A stretch of 64,000 nt of DNA from Halomonas zincidurans B6. Its GTDB lineage: Bacteria; Pseudomonadota; Gammaproteobacteria; Pseudomonadales; Halomonadaceae. Positions within the stretch are counted from its first letter, which is position 1. Every line of letters begins with the position of its first letter. The notes under the pieces are model-generated. The model did no database searches, had not been told where the DNA came from, and was given only the letters and a program-made list of their open reading frames with translations. This document shows, piece by piece, positions 20,105 through 28,334 of the stretch. The DNA is taken from contig NZ_JNCK01000001.1 of NCBI RefSeq assembly GCF_000731955.1, positions 2,976,001 through 3,040,000 on the forward strand. The letters run 5' to 3'. A program made the translations under genes and the position numbers.

Positions 20105-20390
20105 AGGTTCTTCGCATTTTGCCGGGAAAGGCGGCAAAGATCATCGCGAACCAGCTCCCTCCCACAGCCCCCTGCCGGTTAGCTTGCCCTTGCGGGAGCG
20201 AATTTATTCGCGATGGCGGCGGGCACTGCACCTCCCCGGCCATGCCGGGCGCCTGCGGCGCCAATCGCGAACCACTTCCCTCCCACCGGCGTCCCCATGC
20301 TCCAGTGGGCCATCCAGGCTGGTTTGCGTGGGAGAGAGTTTATTCCCAATAGCGGGGCCTTAACGTTTCACGCTGATCTGCGATGAACCT
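20105..20390 (+). mobile_element. MITE-like element, copy 1 (286 bp)
   Basis: Bounded by AGGTTCTTCGCA at the left and TGCGATGAACCT at the right: 12-bp terminal inverted repeats with one mismatch. The interior has four REP-like blocks in alternating orientation (for example TCGCGAACCAGCTCCCTCCC and GGGAGCGAATTTATTCGCGA). A second copy of about 85% identity is at 34808-35098 in the same orientation. No transposase is encoded. Flanking duplications are not evident here, consistent with the adjacent deletion in mmgE/prpD. Confidence 0.75.
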
Positions 20391-20417
20391 TTTTATTCAC
20401 AACATCGAGAGTCCACC

Positions 20418-21260
20418 ATGCACTATCAGGATCACTTGCGCGTCGGCGCCGCGCAGATCAACGCCAGCCTCGGCGAGGTCGACACCAACCTCGAACCTCA
20501 TCTCGCGTTCATCGCCGACGCACGCCGCGCGGGGCTCGAATTACTGGTCTTCCCCGAGCTCTCGCTGACCGGCTACGGCCTGGGCAACCGGGTAATCGAC
20601 GTGGCCTGCCCGACCCATGACCCGCGTCTGGCCGAGCTCGCCCGCGCCGCCGGCGAAATGCAGGTGGTGGTGGGATTCGTCGAGGAAGCCAGCCCCGGCG
20701 AATGCTACAACGCCCTGGCAATCGTTCAGCACGGCAAGCTCCAGGCCGTGCATCGCAAGCTCAACCTGCCCACCTACGGCGGCCTGGAAGAGGGCAAACT
20801 GTTCACGCATGGCAACAGGCTGACCCACCTCGCGGTGCGCCCCGGTTGGTCGGCGACCTCGCTGATCTGCGCCGACCTGTGGAACCCGGGGCTGGTACAC
20901 GCCGCCCTGCTGGCCCGCCCCACCGTGCTGTGCGCGCCGATCAACTCGGCCTCGGGCATCGTCAGCGACGATTTTTCCAACGAAAAGAACTGGCCCCTCA
21001 ACCTGCAGTTCTACGCCATGACCTACGGCACGCCCGTGGTCATGGCCAACCGCTACGGCCCTGAAGGCGACAGCCACTTCTGGGGCGGTTCATGCATTCT
21101 CGGCCCACAAGGCGAGACCCTGGCCTTGGCCGAGGTCGGCGAGGGGCTGATCACTGCCACCCTCTCGCGCACCGCCATTGCCCGCGCCCGCTTCGAATTG
21201 CCCACCCACCGCAACGCCGATACGCCGCTGGTGCGCCGCCTGATGGACGGCTACCGCTAA
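20418..21260 (+). CDS. Carbon-nitrogen hydrolase (nitrilase superfamily)
   Basis: A 280-aa nitrilase-superfamily enzyme. The catalytic triad is visible: E47 in VFPELSLTGYG, K114 in RKLNLPTYG and C151 in LICADLWNPG. Members hydrolyse amides, carbamoyl groups or nitriles; the FSNEKNWPLN loop and WGGS near the C-terminus do not point to one substrate. It stands alone between an inverted-repeat element and an IS, with its own terminator at 21305. N-carbamoyl or omega-amidase activity is possible but not shown. Confidence 0.85.
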   Translation: MHYQDHLRVGAAQINASLGEVDTNLEPHLAFIADARRAGLELLVFPELSLTGYGLGNRVIDVACPTHDPRLAELARAAGEMQVVVGFVEEASPGECYNALAIVQHGKLQAVHRKLNLPTYGGLEEGKLFTHGNRLTHLAVRPGWSATSLICADLWNPGLVHAALLARPTVLCAPINSASGIVSDDFSNEKNWPLNLQFYAMTYGTPVVMANRYGPEGDSHFWGGSCILGPQGETLALAEVGEGLITATLSRTAIARARFELPTHRNADTPLVRRLMDGYR

Positions 21261-21304
21261 CCAGCGAGACACCGGCGACACGTCGCATTACCCGGCCCAA
21301 AACG

Positions 21305-21342
21305 ACACTCGGCGCCTCCCAGGGGAAGGCGCCGAGTGTGTT
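21305..21342 (+). terminator. Terminator after the nitrilase gene
   Basis: 12-bp perfect stem ACACTCGGCGCC / GGCGCCGAGTGT with an 11-base loop followed by GTTT, 44 bases past the stop codon. Confidence 0.75.
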
Positions 21343-21368
21343 TGCGGCGTTTAGGCAGTCAAAAATTG

Positions 21369-22397
21369 ACCTGATTACGCATAACAGTCAGCCATCTTCA
21401 GGAACCGATACGGCATTGGCGGTGTTTTCGCCGCCACCGTGAGAAAGCGCGGGATCATGGCCTTGAGGTCATAGCGTCGATTGAATCGGTACTCGAACTC
21501 GGCCAGGTAGCGTGGGGCATGCTGCCCGCGGATGGCATGGTAAGTGCCCGTGATGGCGTTCTTGACGTTACCCAGCAGGGTGTTGACCCAGTTGAACTCG
21601 GGATTCTCCACGCTGGCACGTCCACCCCCGGTGATGTGGCAGTCATGGACGTAGAGGGGTGTGTCGAAGGCTCGGAAACACCCGAGGCCGTCGCTGATGA
21701 CATGGCTCCCAGGGGCAATGGCCTGGTGGGCGTAGCGACGGATCTCGGTGAGGGTGAAGCCGCTCACGCGGCGAAGCTGAACACGCAGTGGGTGGCCTTC
21801 CTCATCGGTTTGTACGGCCGCCACGAATGGGAACTTGTGCTCAGCGCCGCGCCCGCGCTTTCCCGGTCGTTCACCTCCCAGGTAGGCATCATCCAGCTCG
21901 ATGCGGCCGGAGAGCCGCTCTCCTTGGTTGCGCTCGTGCATGACCTGCAGCAGCTTGTGCTTGAGCTTCCAGGCGGTGTTGTAGCTGACGCCGAGCTCCC
22001 GGGACAGCTGCAGCGCTGAGATACCGCTCTTGCGCTGGGTCAGCAAATAGATGGCCAGAAACCAGGTGGTCAACGGCAGGTGCGTGGCATGGAAGATGGT
22101 ACCGGCAGTCAGCGAGGTCTGATGATGGCAGCGATGGCACTGGTAGAGCCCCCGCGACAGCCGGCAGCCCGTGGTGTTGCCACAGTCGGGGCACACGAAC
22201 CCCTTGGGCCAGCGATGCTGGAAGAGGGCTGCCTGGCATTGCGCTTCCGTGCCGTACTGCTCGAGAAACGCCGGCAACGACAGGCCGGGCTGGAACTGGA
22301 TAGGATTGCGTGCCATGACGTCACCTCCTCTACTGGACATAACATCAGTATAGGAGAGACTGACGGGGTGGTGGCTGATCAACATGAGTAATCAGGT
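21369..22397 (-). mobile_element. IS1595-family insertion sequence
   Basis: About 1.03 kb. The ends are imperfect inverted repeats of about 28 bp: ACCTGATTAC then CAT and TCAGCCA are shared by the left end (21369-21396) and the reverse complement of the right end (22370-22397). The transposase stop codon lies within the left repeat. A target duplication is not obvious. The single gene is intact, so the element may be active. Confidence 0.75.
21375..22316 (-). CDS. IS1595-family transposase (ISXO2-like)
   Basis: A 313-aa DDE transposase. An N-terminal zinc ribbon (C42-x2-C45 in FVCPDCGN, C60-x2-C63 in YQCHRCHH) precedes a helix-turn-helix-like segment and the DDE nuclease domain (ELDDAYLGGERPGKRGRG, VISDGLGCFRAF, HAPRYLAEFEYRFNRR). 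The start at 22316 follows AGGAGGTGACGTC, an excellent site; an upstream ATG at 22385 lies in the inverted-repeat region. Length is standard for the family and no disruption is seen. Confidence 0.92.
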   Translation of the reverse strand: MARNPIQFQPGLSLPAFLEQYGTEAQCQAALFQHRWPKGFVCPDCGNTTGCRLSRGLYQCHRCHHQTSLTAGTIFHATHLPLTTWFLAIYLLTQRKSGISALQLSRELGVSYNTAWKLKHKLLQVMHERNQGERLSGRIELDDAYLGGERPGKRGRGAEHKFPFVAAVQTDEEGHPLRVQLRRVSGFTLTEIRRYAHQAIAPGSHVISDGLGCFRAFDTPLYVHDCHITGGGRASVENPEFNWVNTLLGNVKNAITGTYHAIRGQHAPRYLAEFEYRFNRRYDLKAMIPRFLTVAAKTPPMPYRFLKMADCYA

Positions 22398-22418
22398 AAT
22401 GCTGAGAGGTGCGACACC

Positions 22419-22568
22419 ATGAGACGACGCAACCCCAGCCCCAGGCCATCAAAGGCGGCACGCGACGCCTACTGCCGACTGATGAGAGGCGAGGATGATT
22501 TTTCCCGACTAGAAAAGGACGGCATCGCCTGGTCGCCACCACCACGTGGCGAAAACCCGCATGGTTGA
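22419..22568 (+). CDS. 49-aa basic small ORF
   Basis: ATG at 22419 follows GAGGTG. The product is Arg- and Pro-rich at its start (MRRRNPSPRPSKAARDAY) and contains GEDDFSRLEKDGIAWSP. Its TGA overlaps the start of the next small ORF by 8 bases (ATGGTTGA), a phage-like coupling. The region between the IS and the tRNA gene is a plausible place for island remnants. There is no family match and moderate doubt that it is expressed. Confidence 0.4.
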   Translation: MRRRNPSPRPSKAARDAYCRLMRGEDDFSRLEKDGIAWSPPPRGENPHG

Positions 22569-22701
22569 GCGGTTGAGAGCTGCCGAAGCTGCCGATTTGA
22601 TGTTGAAGTTTGTTGAGGTGATGGCGCCGCCTACTGGTAGACAAAAGCCAACATGGGGGCTGCTGGTTCGCGCGGCAGGTTCGCACTGGTACGCACCATA
22701 G
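22561..22701 (+). CDS. 46-aa small ORF overlapping the previous one
   Basis: ATG at 22561 overlaps the stop of the preceding 49-aa ORF; TAG at 22699-22701. The product starts with an amphipathic helix (MVERLRAAEAADLMLKFVEV) followed by a Trp-rich tail (TWGLLVRAAGSHWYAP). Coupling and coding-like composition are the only support. Between 22702 and 23046 I see no convincing gene; the open frames there on both strands conflict and lack good starts. Confidence 0.35.
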   Translation: MVERLRAAEAADLMLKFVEVMAPPTGRQKPTWGLLVRAAGSHWYAP

Positions 22702-23046
22702 GTACGCACTTGGCGCCGCGTACCGGCAAGGTAGGGGGTGGGGCGATTCTTGAGCCGCTGGCGCCGGAAACCGGAGCCAAAGTTTCGTTTGATTCGTAAC
22801 TCACCCGAGCAAGTGCCAGCGATCAGATGTCGATGCGGACTTCCGGGGCGCGCAACCGCTGACGAGGCGAGGGCAACAAGAAACGGCAACATGCAAAAGC
22901 CCGCTTGGCGCCAGCCTTCGAGACTCTGCTGGCAGTTCGCAGAATCCCTGACCTTGGTGACCATCCTTGCCAGCGATCAACTCTGCGATCCTGGCCCGCG
23001 AGTTCATGACGCATGGAACCTGTATGGAACCTAGAAAGCCAACAAC

Positions 23047-23086
23047 GAAAAACCGCCACCCGGCGTTATCCATAAGTGGCGGTTTT
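23047..23086 (-). terminator. Terminator of tRNA-Arg
   Basis: On the minus strand AACCGCCAC ... GTGGCGG pairs around a 16-base loop and is followed by TTTTT. It starts about 13 bases after the encoded CCA of the tRNA. Confidence 0.75.
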
Positions 23087-23098
23087 CGCAGCAATTTC

Positions 23099-23175
23099 TG
23101 GCCCGCCCTGAAGGATTCGAACCTTCGACCTTTGCCTCCGGAGGGCAACGCTCTATCCAGCTGAGCTAAGGGCGG
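23099..23175 (-). tRNA. tRNA-Arg (anticodon CCG)
   Basis: 77 bases including an encoded CCA (23099-23101). The acceptor stem pairs CCGCCCT with AGGGCGG, with discriminator G. The anticodon stem TTGCC/GGCAA closes a 7-base loop CTCCGGA whose anticodon is CCG (reads CGG). The T-arm GGTTCGAATCC is canonical. It is single and has its own terminator. The neighbouring IS and tiny ORFs downstream fit a tRNA-associated integration hot spot. Confidence 0.95.
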
Positions 23176-23257
23176 TTTGATCGTGCGCCGCAGCGCCATC
23201 AACGCGCCGTATCGTACCTGCTCGCCCCCGAGGTGTCCATAGCCGGCGCCGCACCGG

Positions 23258-24007
23258 CTAGCGGGCGAAGATCTCGCGCAGGTCGGGGGCCTCGTCGCGC
23301 GCTTCCTCGATCGACAGCGAGGCCTCGATCGCCTTGAGGTGGCGACTCATGAATGCCGCCGCCCGCTCGCCGCGGCCGGCTTCGAGATGGCCGATCAGCT
23401 CGTCGTGATCGTGCGACTCGCAGCCCAGATGGCCGGCGCCGCCATACACGGCAAGGATCAACGACGAGCGCGAGCACAGCCGGCCGACGAACTCGGCCAG
23501 CGTCGCATTGCCGCTCAGCCCGGCCAGGCGCTCGTGGAACTCGGCGGAGAGCTTGATCGCCACGCTCTGCTCGCCCTGCCTGAGCAGCTGGCGTTCGCGG
23601 GCGGCAAGCTCGCGCAGCGCCCGTGCTTCAGGGGCGGCCATGCGCCGGGCGACGTCCGCCATGATCCCGCACTCGACCAGTTGTCGTGCGGCGAAGACGT
23701 CGTGGGCCTCCTCGGCGGTGGGCCGGGTGACGCTGGCGCCGCGACGCGGGGTCAGCGTCACCAGTTGCTCGTGGGCGAGGCGCTGGAGAATCTTGCGAAT
23801 GCCGGTACGGCTGATATCGAAGACTTCGGCCAGGGCGTCCTCGCGCAGCCGCGCCCCCGGGCGCAGGCGGTGTTCGACGATCGCGTTGCTGATGGCCCGG
23901 TAGATGACCTCATGGCGCTGCGCGCCGTCGCCGTCCTTGCCGCGCCGGCGTCTTGCCGGTTCGCCACGGCCCGCCACGGCATCGGGCGATTGCTGGCGCT
24001 CGGTCAT
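23258..24007 (-). CDS. GntR-family (FCD) regulator next to ureide genes
   Basis: A 249-aa regulator. After a basic, low-complexity N-terminus (about 1-30) comes a winged helix (LREDALAEVFDISRTGIRKI) and an FCD domain with the ligand histidines in EFHERLAG, SHDHDELI and MSRHLKAI. It lies beside uraH on the same strand, and GTATAC-centred motifs occur both before this gene and in the uraH/uraD divergent region. A role in controlling purine (ureide) catabolism is therefore likely, by inference from position. Confidence 0.82.
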   Translation of the reverse strand: MTERQQSPDAVAGRGEPARRRRGKDGDGAQRHEVIYRAISNAIVEHRLRPGARLREDALAEVFDISRTGIRKILQRLAHEQLVTLTPRRGASVTRPTAEEAHDVFAARQLVECGIMADVARRMAAPEARALRELAARERQLLRQGEQSVAIKLSAEFHERLAGLSGNATLAEFVGRLCSRSSLILAVYGGAGHLGCESHDHDELIGHLEAGRGERAAAFMSRHLKAIEASLSIEEARDEAPDLREIFAR

Positions 24008-24048
24008 GCTCGGAGTCCCCGCATCAGTCGTCGTCGAAGCAAGCCATT

Positions 24049-24054
24049 GTATAC
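24049..24054. promoter_or_regulatory. GTATAC site upstream of the GntR gene
   Basis: TTGTATACG is 42 bases before the regulator start. GTATAC is a typical core for FCD-type GntR operators and recurs in the uraH/uraD gap (24526-24531), which fits autoregulation plus control of the ureide genes. Confidence 0.35.
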
Positions 24055-24094
24055 GCCCCGGCCCGGCGCAGGCGACATGCGCCGGGCGGGCTCA

Positions 24095-24448
24095 TCAACT
24101 GCCGCGGTAGGTGGAATAGCCGAACGGCGACAGCAGCAGCGGCACATGGTAGTGCTGGCTGGCATCGGCGACCCCGAAGCGCAACGGAATGCGATCGAGA
24201 AAACGCGGCCGCTCGCCGCCGGCGCCCCGTGCATCGAGATAATCGCCGGCATGGAACAGCAATTCATATTCGCCGGCCGTGAAGGACTCGCCTTCGAGGA
24301 TCGGCGCATCGCAACGGCCATCGTCGTTGGTGACCGCCTCGCCCAGCGAAATCCGATCGTCGCCGTCGAAGCGGAAGACCTCGATGCGCAGGCCGTTGCC
24401 GGGCCGCCCCGAGGCGGTGTCCAGAACGTGCGTGGTCAAGCGTCCCAT
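24095..24448 (-). CDS. uraH: 5-hydroxyisourate hydrolase UraH
   Basis: Transthyretin-like enzyme that hydrolyses 5-hydroxyisourate to OHCU in uric acid breakdown. It has 117 aa, the usual size, with the N-terminal TTHVLDTASGRP containing the catalytic His, and the C-terminal YRGS tetrapeptide that marks HIU hydrolases as against transthyretin. The start at 24448 has AAGGAG spaced 8 bases; a long upstream extension of the frame is non-coding. It is divergent from uraD, the next enzyme. Confidence 0.95.
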   Translation of the reverse strand: MGRLTTHVLDTASGRPGNGLRIEVFRFDGDDRISLGEAVTNDDGRCDAPILEGESFTAGEYELLFHAGDYLDARGAGGERPRFLDRIPLRFGVADASQHYHVPLLLSPFGYSTYRGS

Positions 24449-24516
24449 CGGCTGTACTCCTTGCTCTCGTGTCGATGCCGCGGCGAATCGGCGCGCGGGC
24501 TCACGACACGTTTCAT

Positions 24517-24535
24517 AACGGATTCGTATACCGTT
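24517..24535. promoter_or_regulatory. Inverted repeat in the uraH/uraD divergent region
   Basis: AACGG-ATTCGTATA-CCGTT with an internal GTATAC (24526-24531). It is central in the 169-base gap between the two divergent starts and is the best operator candidate for joint control of uraH and uraD. Confidence 0.45.
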
Positions 24536-24617
24536 TAATGGTGGCCTGTTCCACGCCGGGCAGGCAAGCGCCTGCCCGCGATTAACTCGATACAGTGCGA
24601 CCAGGGAGACCACCGAG

Positions 24618-25145
24618 ATGAGCGCCCCGCTTCTCAACCCGCGCCCCAGCACGCTGGGGCGCGACGCCTTCGTCAGCCACTACGGCGAGGTCTACGAACA
24701 CTCGCCGTGGATCGCCGAATCGGCCTGGGACGCCGGGCTGGATACCGAACAGGATACTGCCGAGGGGCTGGCCACCGCGCTGGCGGCGGTCCTCGACGCG
24801 GCCCCGGCCGAGCGCCAGCTGGCGGTGATCCGCGCCCACCCGGATCTGGCCGGCAAGGCCGCCGAGCGTGGCGAGCTGACCGCCGATTCCAGCCGCGAGC
24901 AGGCCGGCGCCGGGCTCGACCAGTGCAGACCCGAGGAGTACGCGCGCTTTCATCGCTACAACGCAAGTTACCAGCAGCGCTTTGGCTTTCCCTTCGTGAT
25001 GGCGGTCACGGGCAGCGATCGCCAGCGGATTCTCGCCGCCTTCGAGCGCCGCCTCGAACACACCCCCGAGCAGGAGCGACGCACCGCCATCGGCGAGGTC
25101 AATCGCATCGCCCGGCTGCGCCTGGAGGCCCGCGCCGGGTCGTGA
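24618..25145 (+). CDS. uraD: 2-oxo-4-hydroxy-4-carboxy-5-ureidoimidazoline decarboxylase UraD
   Basis: Decarboxylates OHCU to S-allantoin, the step after UraH. The 175-aa helical protein has the conserved catalytic HPDLAGKAA (H74), the SSREQAGAGL segment (91-100) with the active-site Ser/Glu, and FPFVMAVTG. ATG at 24618 follows GGGAGA. No uricase or allantoinase is in the window, so the remaining steps must be encoded elsewhere. Confidence 0.95.
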   Translation: MSAPLLNPRPSTLGRDAFVSHYGEVYEHSPWIAESAWDAGLDTEQDTAEGLATALAAVLDAAPAERQLAVIRAHPDLAGKAAERGELTADSSREQAGAGLDQCRPEEYARFHRYNASYQQRFGFPFVMAVTGSDRQRILAAFERRLEHTPEQERRTAIGEVNRIARLRLEARAGS

Positions 25146-25229
25146 GCCAGCCGCCGAGAGGGCACGCAGGCAAGATGGAAAGCGATTCCGCAACGGCGGA
25201 CAGGCGCCACGCGAGCGTGTATTCTGGGT

Positions 25230-25253
25230 CGCTTGAATCGGCAAGTTCAAGCG
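25230..25253 (+). promoter_or_regulatory. Perfect inverted repeat before the IclR gene
   Basis: CGCTTGAA-N8-TTCAAGCG, 8-bp perfect arms, ends 16 bases before the GTG start. Position and size suit an autoregulatory operator of the IclR-family product. Confidence 0.5.
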
Positions 25254-25269
25254 ACACGGAGAACGGGGC

Positions 25270-26097
25270 GTGACAGTAGAGAGCAAGCGCAAGCCGGTCG
25301 GCCGCCCGGCGAGTTCCGCCAGGAACGGCGGCGGTCACAGCCAATCGCTGGTCCGCGGCTTGAATATTCTCGAAGGCCTGGCGGCGGCCCCGGGCGGGCT
25401 CGGCCTGTCGGACATCGCCCAGATCGTCGGCCTGGCACCGTCGACCACTCACCGCCTGCTGCAGGCCCTGCACAGGCAGGGCTACATCATGCAGGACACC
25501 GAGCTGGGGCTGTGGAAGATCGGCGTCAAGACCTTCCAGGTCGGCAACACCTTCCTCGAGGCGCGCGACTTCGTCGCCACCGCCCGACCCTACCTGCGCC
25601 AGCTGACTCAGGACAGCGGCGAGACCGCCAACCTGGCGATCCGCGACGACGGCATGGCGGTATTCCTCGCCCAGAGCGAATCACCGCAGATGATGCGCAT
25701 GATCACCCGGCTGGGCTCACGCGCCCCGCTTCACGCCTCGGGCGTGGGCAAGGCGCTGCTCGCCTGGCTGCCGGAACGCGAGGTCGAGCGCATCCTGCAA
25801 TCCCGCGGGCTCAGCCGCGTCACCGAGAACACCCTCGACACTCCGGCCCGGCTGCGCGAGAGCCTGGCCACCATCCGCCATCAGGGTTACGCCTGCGATC
25901 GCCAGGAACATGCCATCGGGCTTAATTGCGTGGCCGCCTCGCTGCACGATCAGGACGGTCTGCCGCTGGCCGCCATCTCGGTATCCGGCCCGGTGGCGCG
26001 AATCCCCGAGGCACGCCTGATCGAACTCGGCGGACTGGTCAGCCGCGCCGCGCGGGAGATCAGCGAGCAACTCGGCGGCCACGTGCCGCAGCCCTGA
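25270..26097 (+). CDS. IclR-family transcriptional regulator
   Basis: A 275-aa regulator with an N-terminal winged helix (about 28-85; GLSDIAQIVGLAPSTTHRLL) and an IclR effector domain (about 100-270; HASGVGKALLAWLP, then LNCVAASLHDQDGLPLAAIS and SGP near the end). The basic N-terminus is typical of Kdg/AllR-like members. A GTG start at 25270 is used, with GGAG upstream. It follows uraD by 124 bases on the same strand and may respond to a ureide or allantoin product; the ligand is unknown. Confidence 0.88.
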   Translation: MTVESKRKPVGRPASSARNGGGHSQSLVRGLNILEGLAAAPGGLGLSDIAQIVGLAPSTTHRLLQALHRQGYIMQDTELGLWKIGVKTFQVGNTFLEARDFVATARPYLRQLTQDSGETANLAIRDDGMAVFLAQSESPQMMRMITRLGSRAPLHASGVGKALLAWLPEREVERILQSRGLSRVTENTLDTPARLRESLATIRHQGYACDRQEHAIGLNCVAASLHDQDGLPLAAISVSGPVARIPEARLIELGGLVSRAAREISEQLGGHVPQP

Positions 26098-26191
26098 CCG
26101 GAAAACCGCTCGCCCGGCCTCAGCGATCGGCTGAGCATCGTGGGGTTGAGACACGCAGTCTACGCCATTGAGCCGTCCCGATGCGCCGGGC

Positions 26192-27046
26192 TCAGGTGTT
26201 GAGGATCACGCCGCCGTTGAGATGCAGGGTCTGGCCGGTCATGTACGAGGACTCCTCGCTGGCCAGGTAGACATAGGCCGGCCCCATCTCGCTGGGCTGG
26301 CCGGGGCGATCCATCGGCACCTGACCGCCAAAGCCCTCGACCTTCTCGGCGCTGAAGCTGGCCGGGATCAGCGGCGTCCAGACCGGCCCGGGCGCCACTG
26401 CGTTGACGCGGATGCCGCGCCCCACCAGCGATTGCGAGAGCGAACGCACCAGCCCCTGGATCGCGCCCTTGGTCGCCGTGTAATCGATCAGCGTCTTGTT
26501 GCCCTTGAAGGCATTGACCGACGACGTGGCGATGATCGTGTCGCCCTCGTGCAGGTGCGGCAGCGCCTGCTTGACCAGGTAGAAATGGCTGAAGAGGTTG
26601 GTCTGGAAAGTCCGCACCAGCTGCTCGTCGGGGATCTCGCTGATGTCGTCCCAGTCGTACTGCTCGGCGGCGTTGTTGACCAGGGTGTTGATCCGGCCGA
26701 ACGCGCTCATGGCGCGCTCGACGATCTCGCGACAGAACGCCGGGTCGCCGACATCGCCCTGGATCAGCTCGCAGCGCCGCCCTTCGGCTTCGACCAGTGC
26801 GCGGGTGTCCTTCGCGTCGCGCTCCTCGTCGAGATAGGCAAGCACGCAGTCCGCTCCCTCGCGGGCGAAGTGCAGGGCCACGGCGCGGCCGATGCCGCTG
26901 TCGCCGCCGGTGATGATCGCCACCTTGTCCTTGAGCTTGTCGGTGCCGCGATAACTGTCGCGGATGAATTCCGGCTCGGGGCGCATCGCGTACTCGTCGC
27001 CGGGCTGCTTGTGCTGTTCCTGGGGGGGTTGCTGCTGTTCGGCCAT
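26192..27046 (-). CDS. SDR-family oxidoreductase (general stress protein 39-like)
   Basis: A 284-aa NAD(P)-dependent short-chain dehydrogenase. A 40-residue Gln/Pro-rich N-terminus precedes the Rossmann motif TGGDSGIGRAVALHF, then NNAAEQYDW, catalytic Ser in ATSSVNAFKG, YTATKGA (YxxxK) and PGPVWTPLIP. The N-terminal extension with IRDSYRGTDKLKDKVAIITG is typical of the YghA/GSP39 subgroup, often induced by ethanol or osmotic stress. The start at 27046 has AAAGGAG; an upstream frame extension is ignored. Natural substrate unknown. Confidence 0.85.
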   Translation of the reverse strand: MAEQQQPPQEQHKQPGDEYAMRPEPEFIRDSYRGTDKLKDKVAIITGGDSGIGRAVALHFAREGADCVLAYLDEERDAKDTRALVEAEGRRCELIQGDVGDPAFCREIVERAMSAFGRINTLVNNAAEQYDWDDISEIPDEQLVRTFQTNLFSHFYLVKQALPHLHEGDTIIATSSVNAFKGNKTLIDYTATKGAIQGLVRSLSQSLVGRGIRVNAVAPGPVWTPLIPASFSAEKVEGFGGQVPMDRPGQPSEMGPAYVYLASEESSYMTGQTLHLNGGVILNT

Positions 27047-27278
27047 GTGCCTCACTCCTTTGTCGCACGTCTCACACACCGGGCGCGCCGCCATCCCGCG
27101 ACGCATGCACTTTCTAGCAAGGTAGAAGCTCCTGCCGGCCATCGGCAAGCCGCCGGCGGGCTGCCTGCAACGGTACCGCCCCGCGGATGCCGCCAGCGGC
27201 GTTCGCCGTTACACTAACGGCCATTCCCAACACACTCTTCCCGACAAGCCTTCTTCTCAGCACACTGCGAGGCCCGCG

Positions 27279-28310
27279 ATGAACACCCACCTGCTCTCCG
27301 TCGACTCCCTTGATCGCGATGCCGTCGATCACCTGCTGCGCGTGGCCAGCCGCATGGAACCGATCGCCCAACGCCGCAAGGTCACCCGGGTGCTGGAGGG
27401 CGCAGTGCTCGGCAATCTGTTCTTCGAGGCCAGCACGCGCACCCGGGTCAGCTTCAACGCGGCGTTCTGCCGGCTCGGCGGCAGCGTCTGCGACACCACC
27501 GGCTTCACCTTTTCGTCGATGGCCAAGGGCGAATCGCTCTACGACACCAGCCGGGTGATGAGCGGCTACTGCGACGCCATCGTCATGCGCCACCCGGACC
27601 AGGGCTCGGTGGCCGAGTTCGCCGAGGCGACCAACGTGCCGGTGATCAACGGCGGCGACGGCCCCGGCGAGCACCCCAGCCAGGCGCTGCTCGATCTGTA
27701 CACCATCGACAAGGAGTTCACCCGGCTCGGCAAGCACCTGGGCGGCGCCCACCTGCTGCTCACCGGCGATCTCAAGCACGGCCGCACCGTGCATTCGCTG
27801 ATCAAGCTGCTGTCGCTCTACGCGCCGCTGCGCATCACCCTGGTTTCGCCGCCGGGGCTGGAGATGCCCAGCCAGCTGGTCGATCTGGTCGCCTCCCGCG
27901 GGCACCGCGTCGAGCAGCGCGAGAGTCTCGACAGCGACTTCCGCGATCTGGACGTGGTCTACACCACGCGGATCCAGAAGGAGCGCTTCACCGACGAGCT
28001 GTCGGAAAGCTTCGCCGGGGTCTCGCAGGACTTCCGCGTCGATCGCGCCTTTCTCGACAACCACTGCAGCGCCACCACCCTCGTCATGCATCCGCTGCCC
28101 CGCGACAGCCGCCCGGGGACCAACGACCTCAACGTCGATCTCAACGGCGACCCGCGCCTGGCGATCTTCCGCCAGACCGACAACGGCATCCCGATGCGCA
28201 TGGCGATCTTCGCCACGCTGCTCAAGGTCGAGGACGTGATCGAGCAGGAGATGCGCGACGTGCGCTGGTTCGTGCCGGCGCAGTACGGCGTCGACGACGC
28301 CAGCTTCTAG
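27279..28310 (+). CDS. pyrB: Aspartate carbamoyltransferase catalytic chain
   Basis: Forms N-carbamoyl-L-aspartate from carbamoyl phosphate and aspartate, the committed step of pyrimidine synthesis. The 343-aa protein has the carbamoyl-phosphate loop STRTR (52-56), the MAKGES loop, HPSQ (132-135), GDLKHGRTVHSL, TRIQKERF and HPLPRDSRPG. The C-terminus is about 30 residues longer than E. coli PyrB (VEDVIEQEMRDVRWF onward), and no pyrI or pyrC is nearby. It could be the sole or a second ATCase; transcarbamylase identity is sound. Confidence 0.88.
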   Translation: MNTHLLSVDSLDRDAVDHLLRVASRMEPIAQRRKVTRVLEGAVLGNLFFEASTRTRVSFNAAFCRLGGSVCDTTGFTFSSMAKGESLYDTSRVMSGYCDAIVMRHPDQGSVAEFAEATNVPVINGGDGPGEHPSQALLDLYTIDKEFTRLGKHLGGAHLLLTGDLKHGRTVHSLIKLLSLYAPLRITLVSPPGLEMPSQLVDLVASRGHRVEQRESLDSDFRDLDVVYTTRIQKERFTDELSESFAGVSQDFRVDRAFLDNHCSATTLVMHPLPRDSRPGTNDLNVDLNGDPRLAIFRQTDNGIPMRMAIFATLLKVEDVIEQEMRDVRWFVPAQYGVDDASF

Positions 28311-28334
28311 CGCTCAACTTAGGGCTTAGGCTTC

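Noticed and set aside
22738..23034. 98-aa plus-strand frame before tRNA-Arg
   Set aside because: It has a GTG start without a good ribosome site, conflicts with other open frames in the same stretch and shows no recognisable domain.
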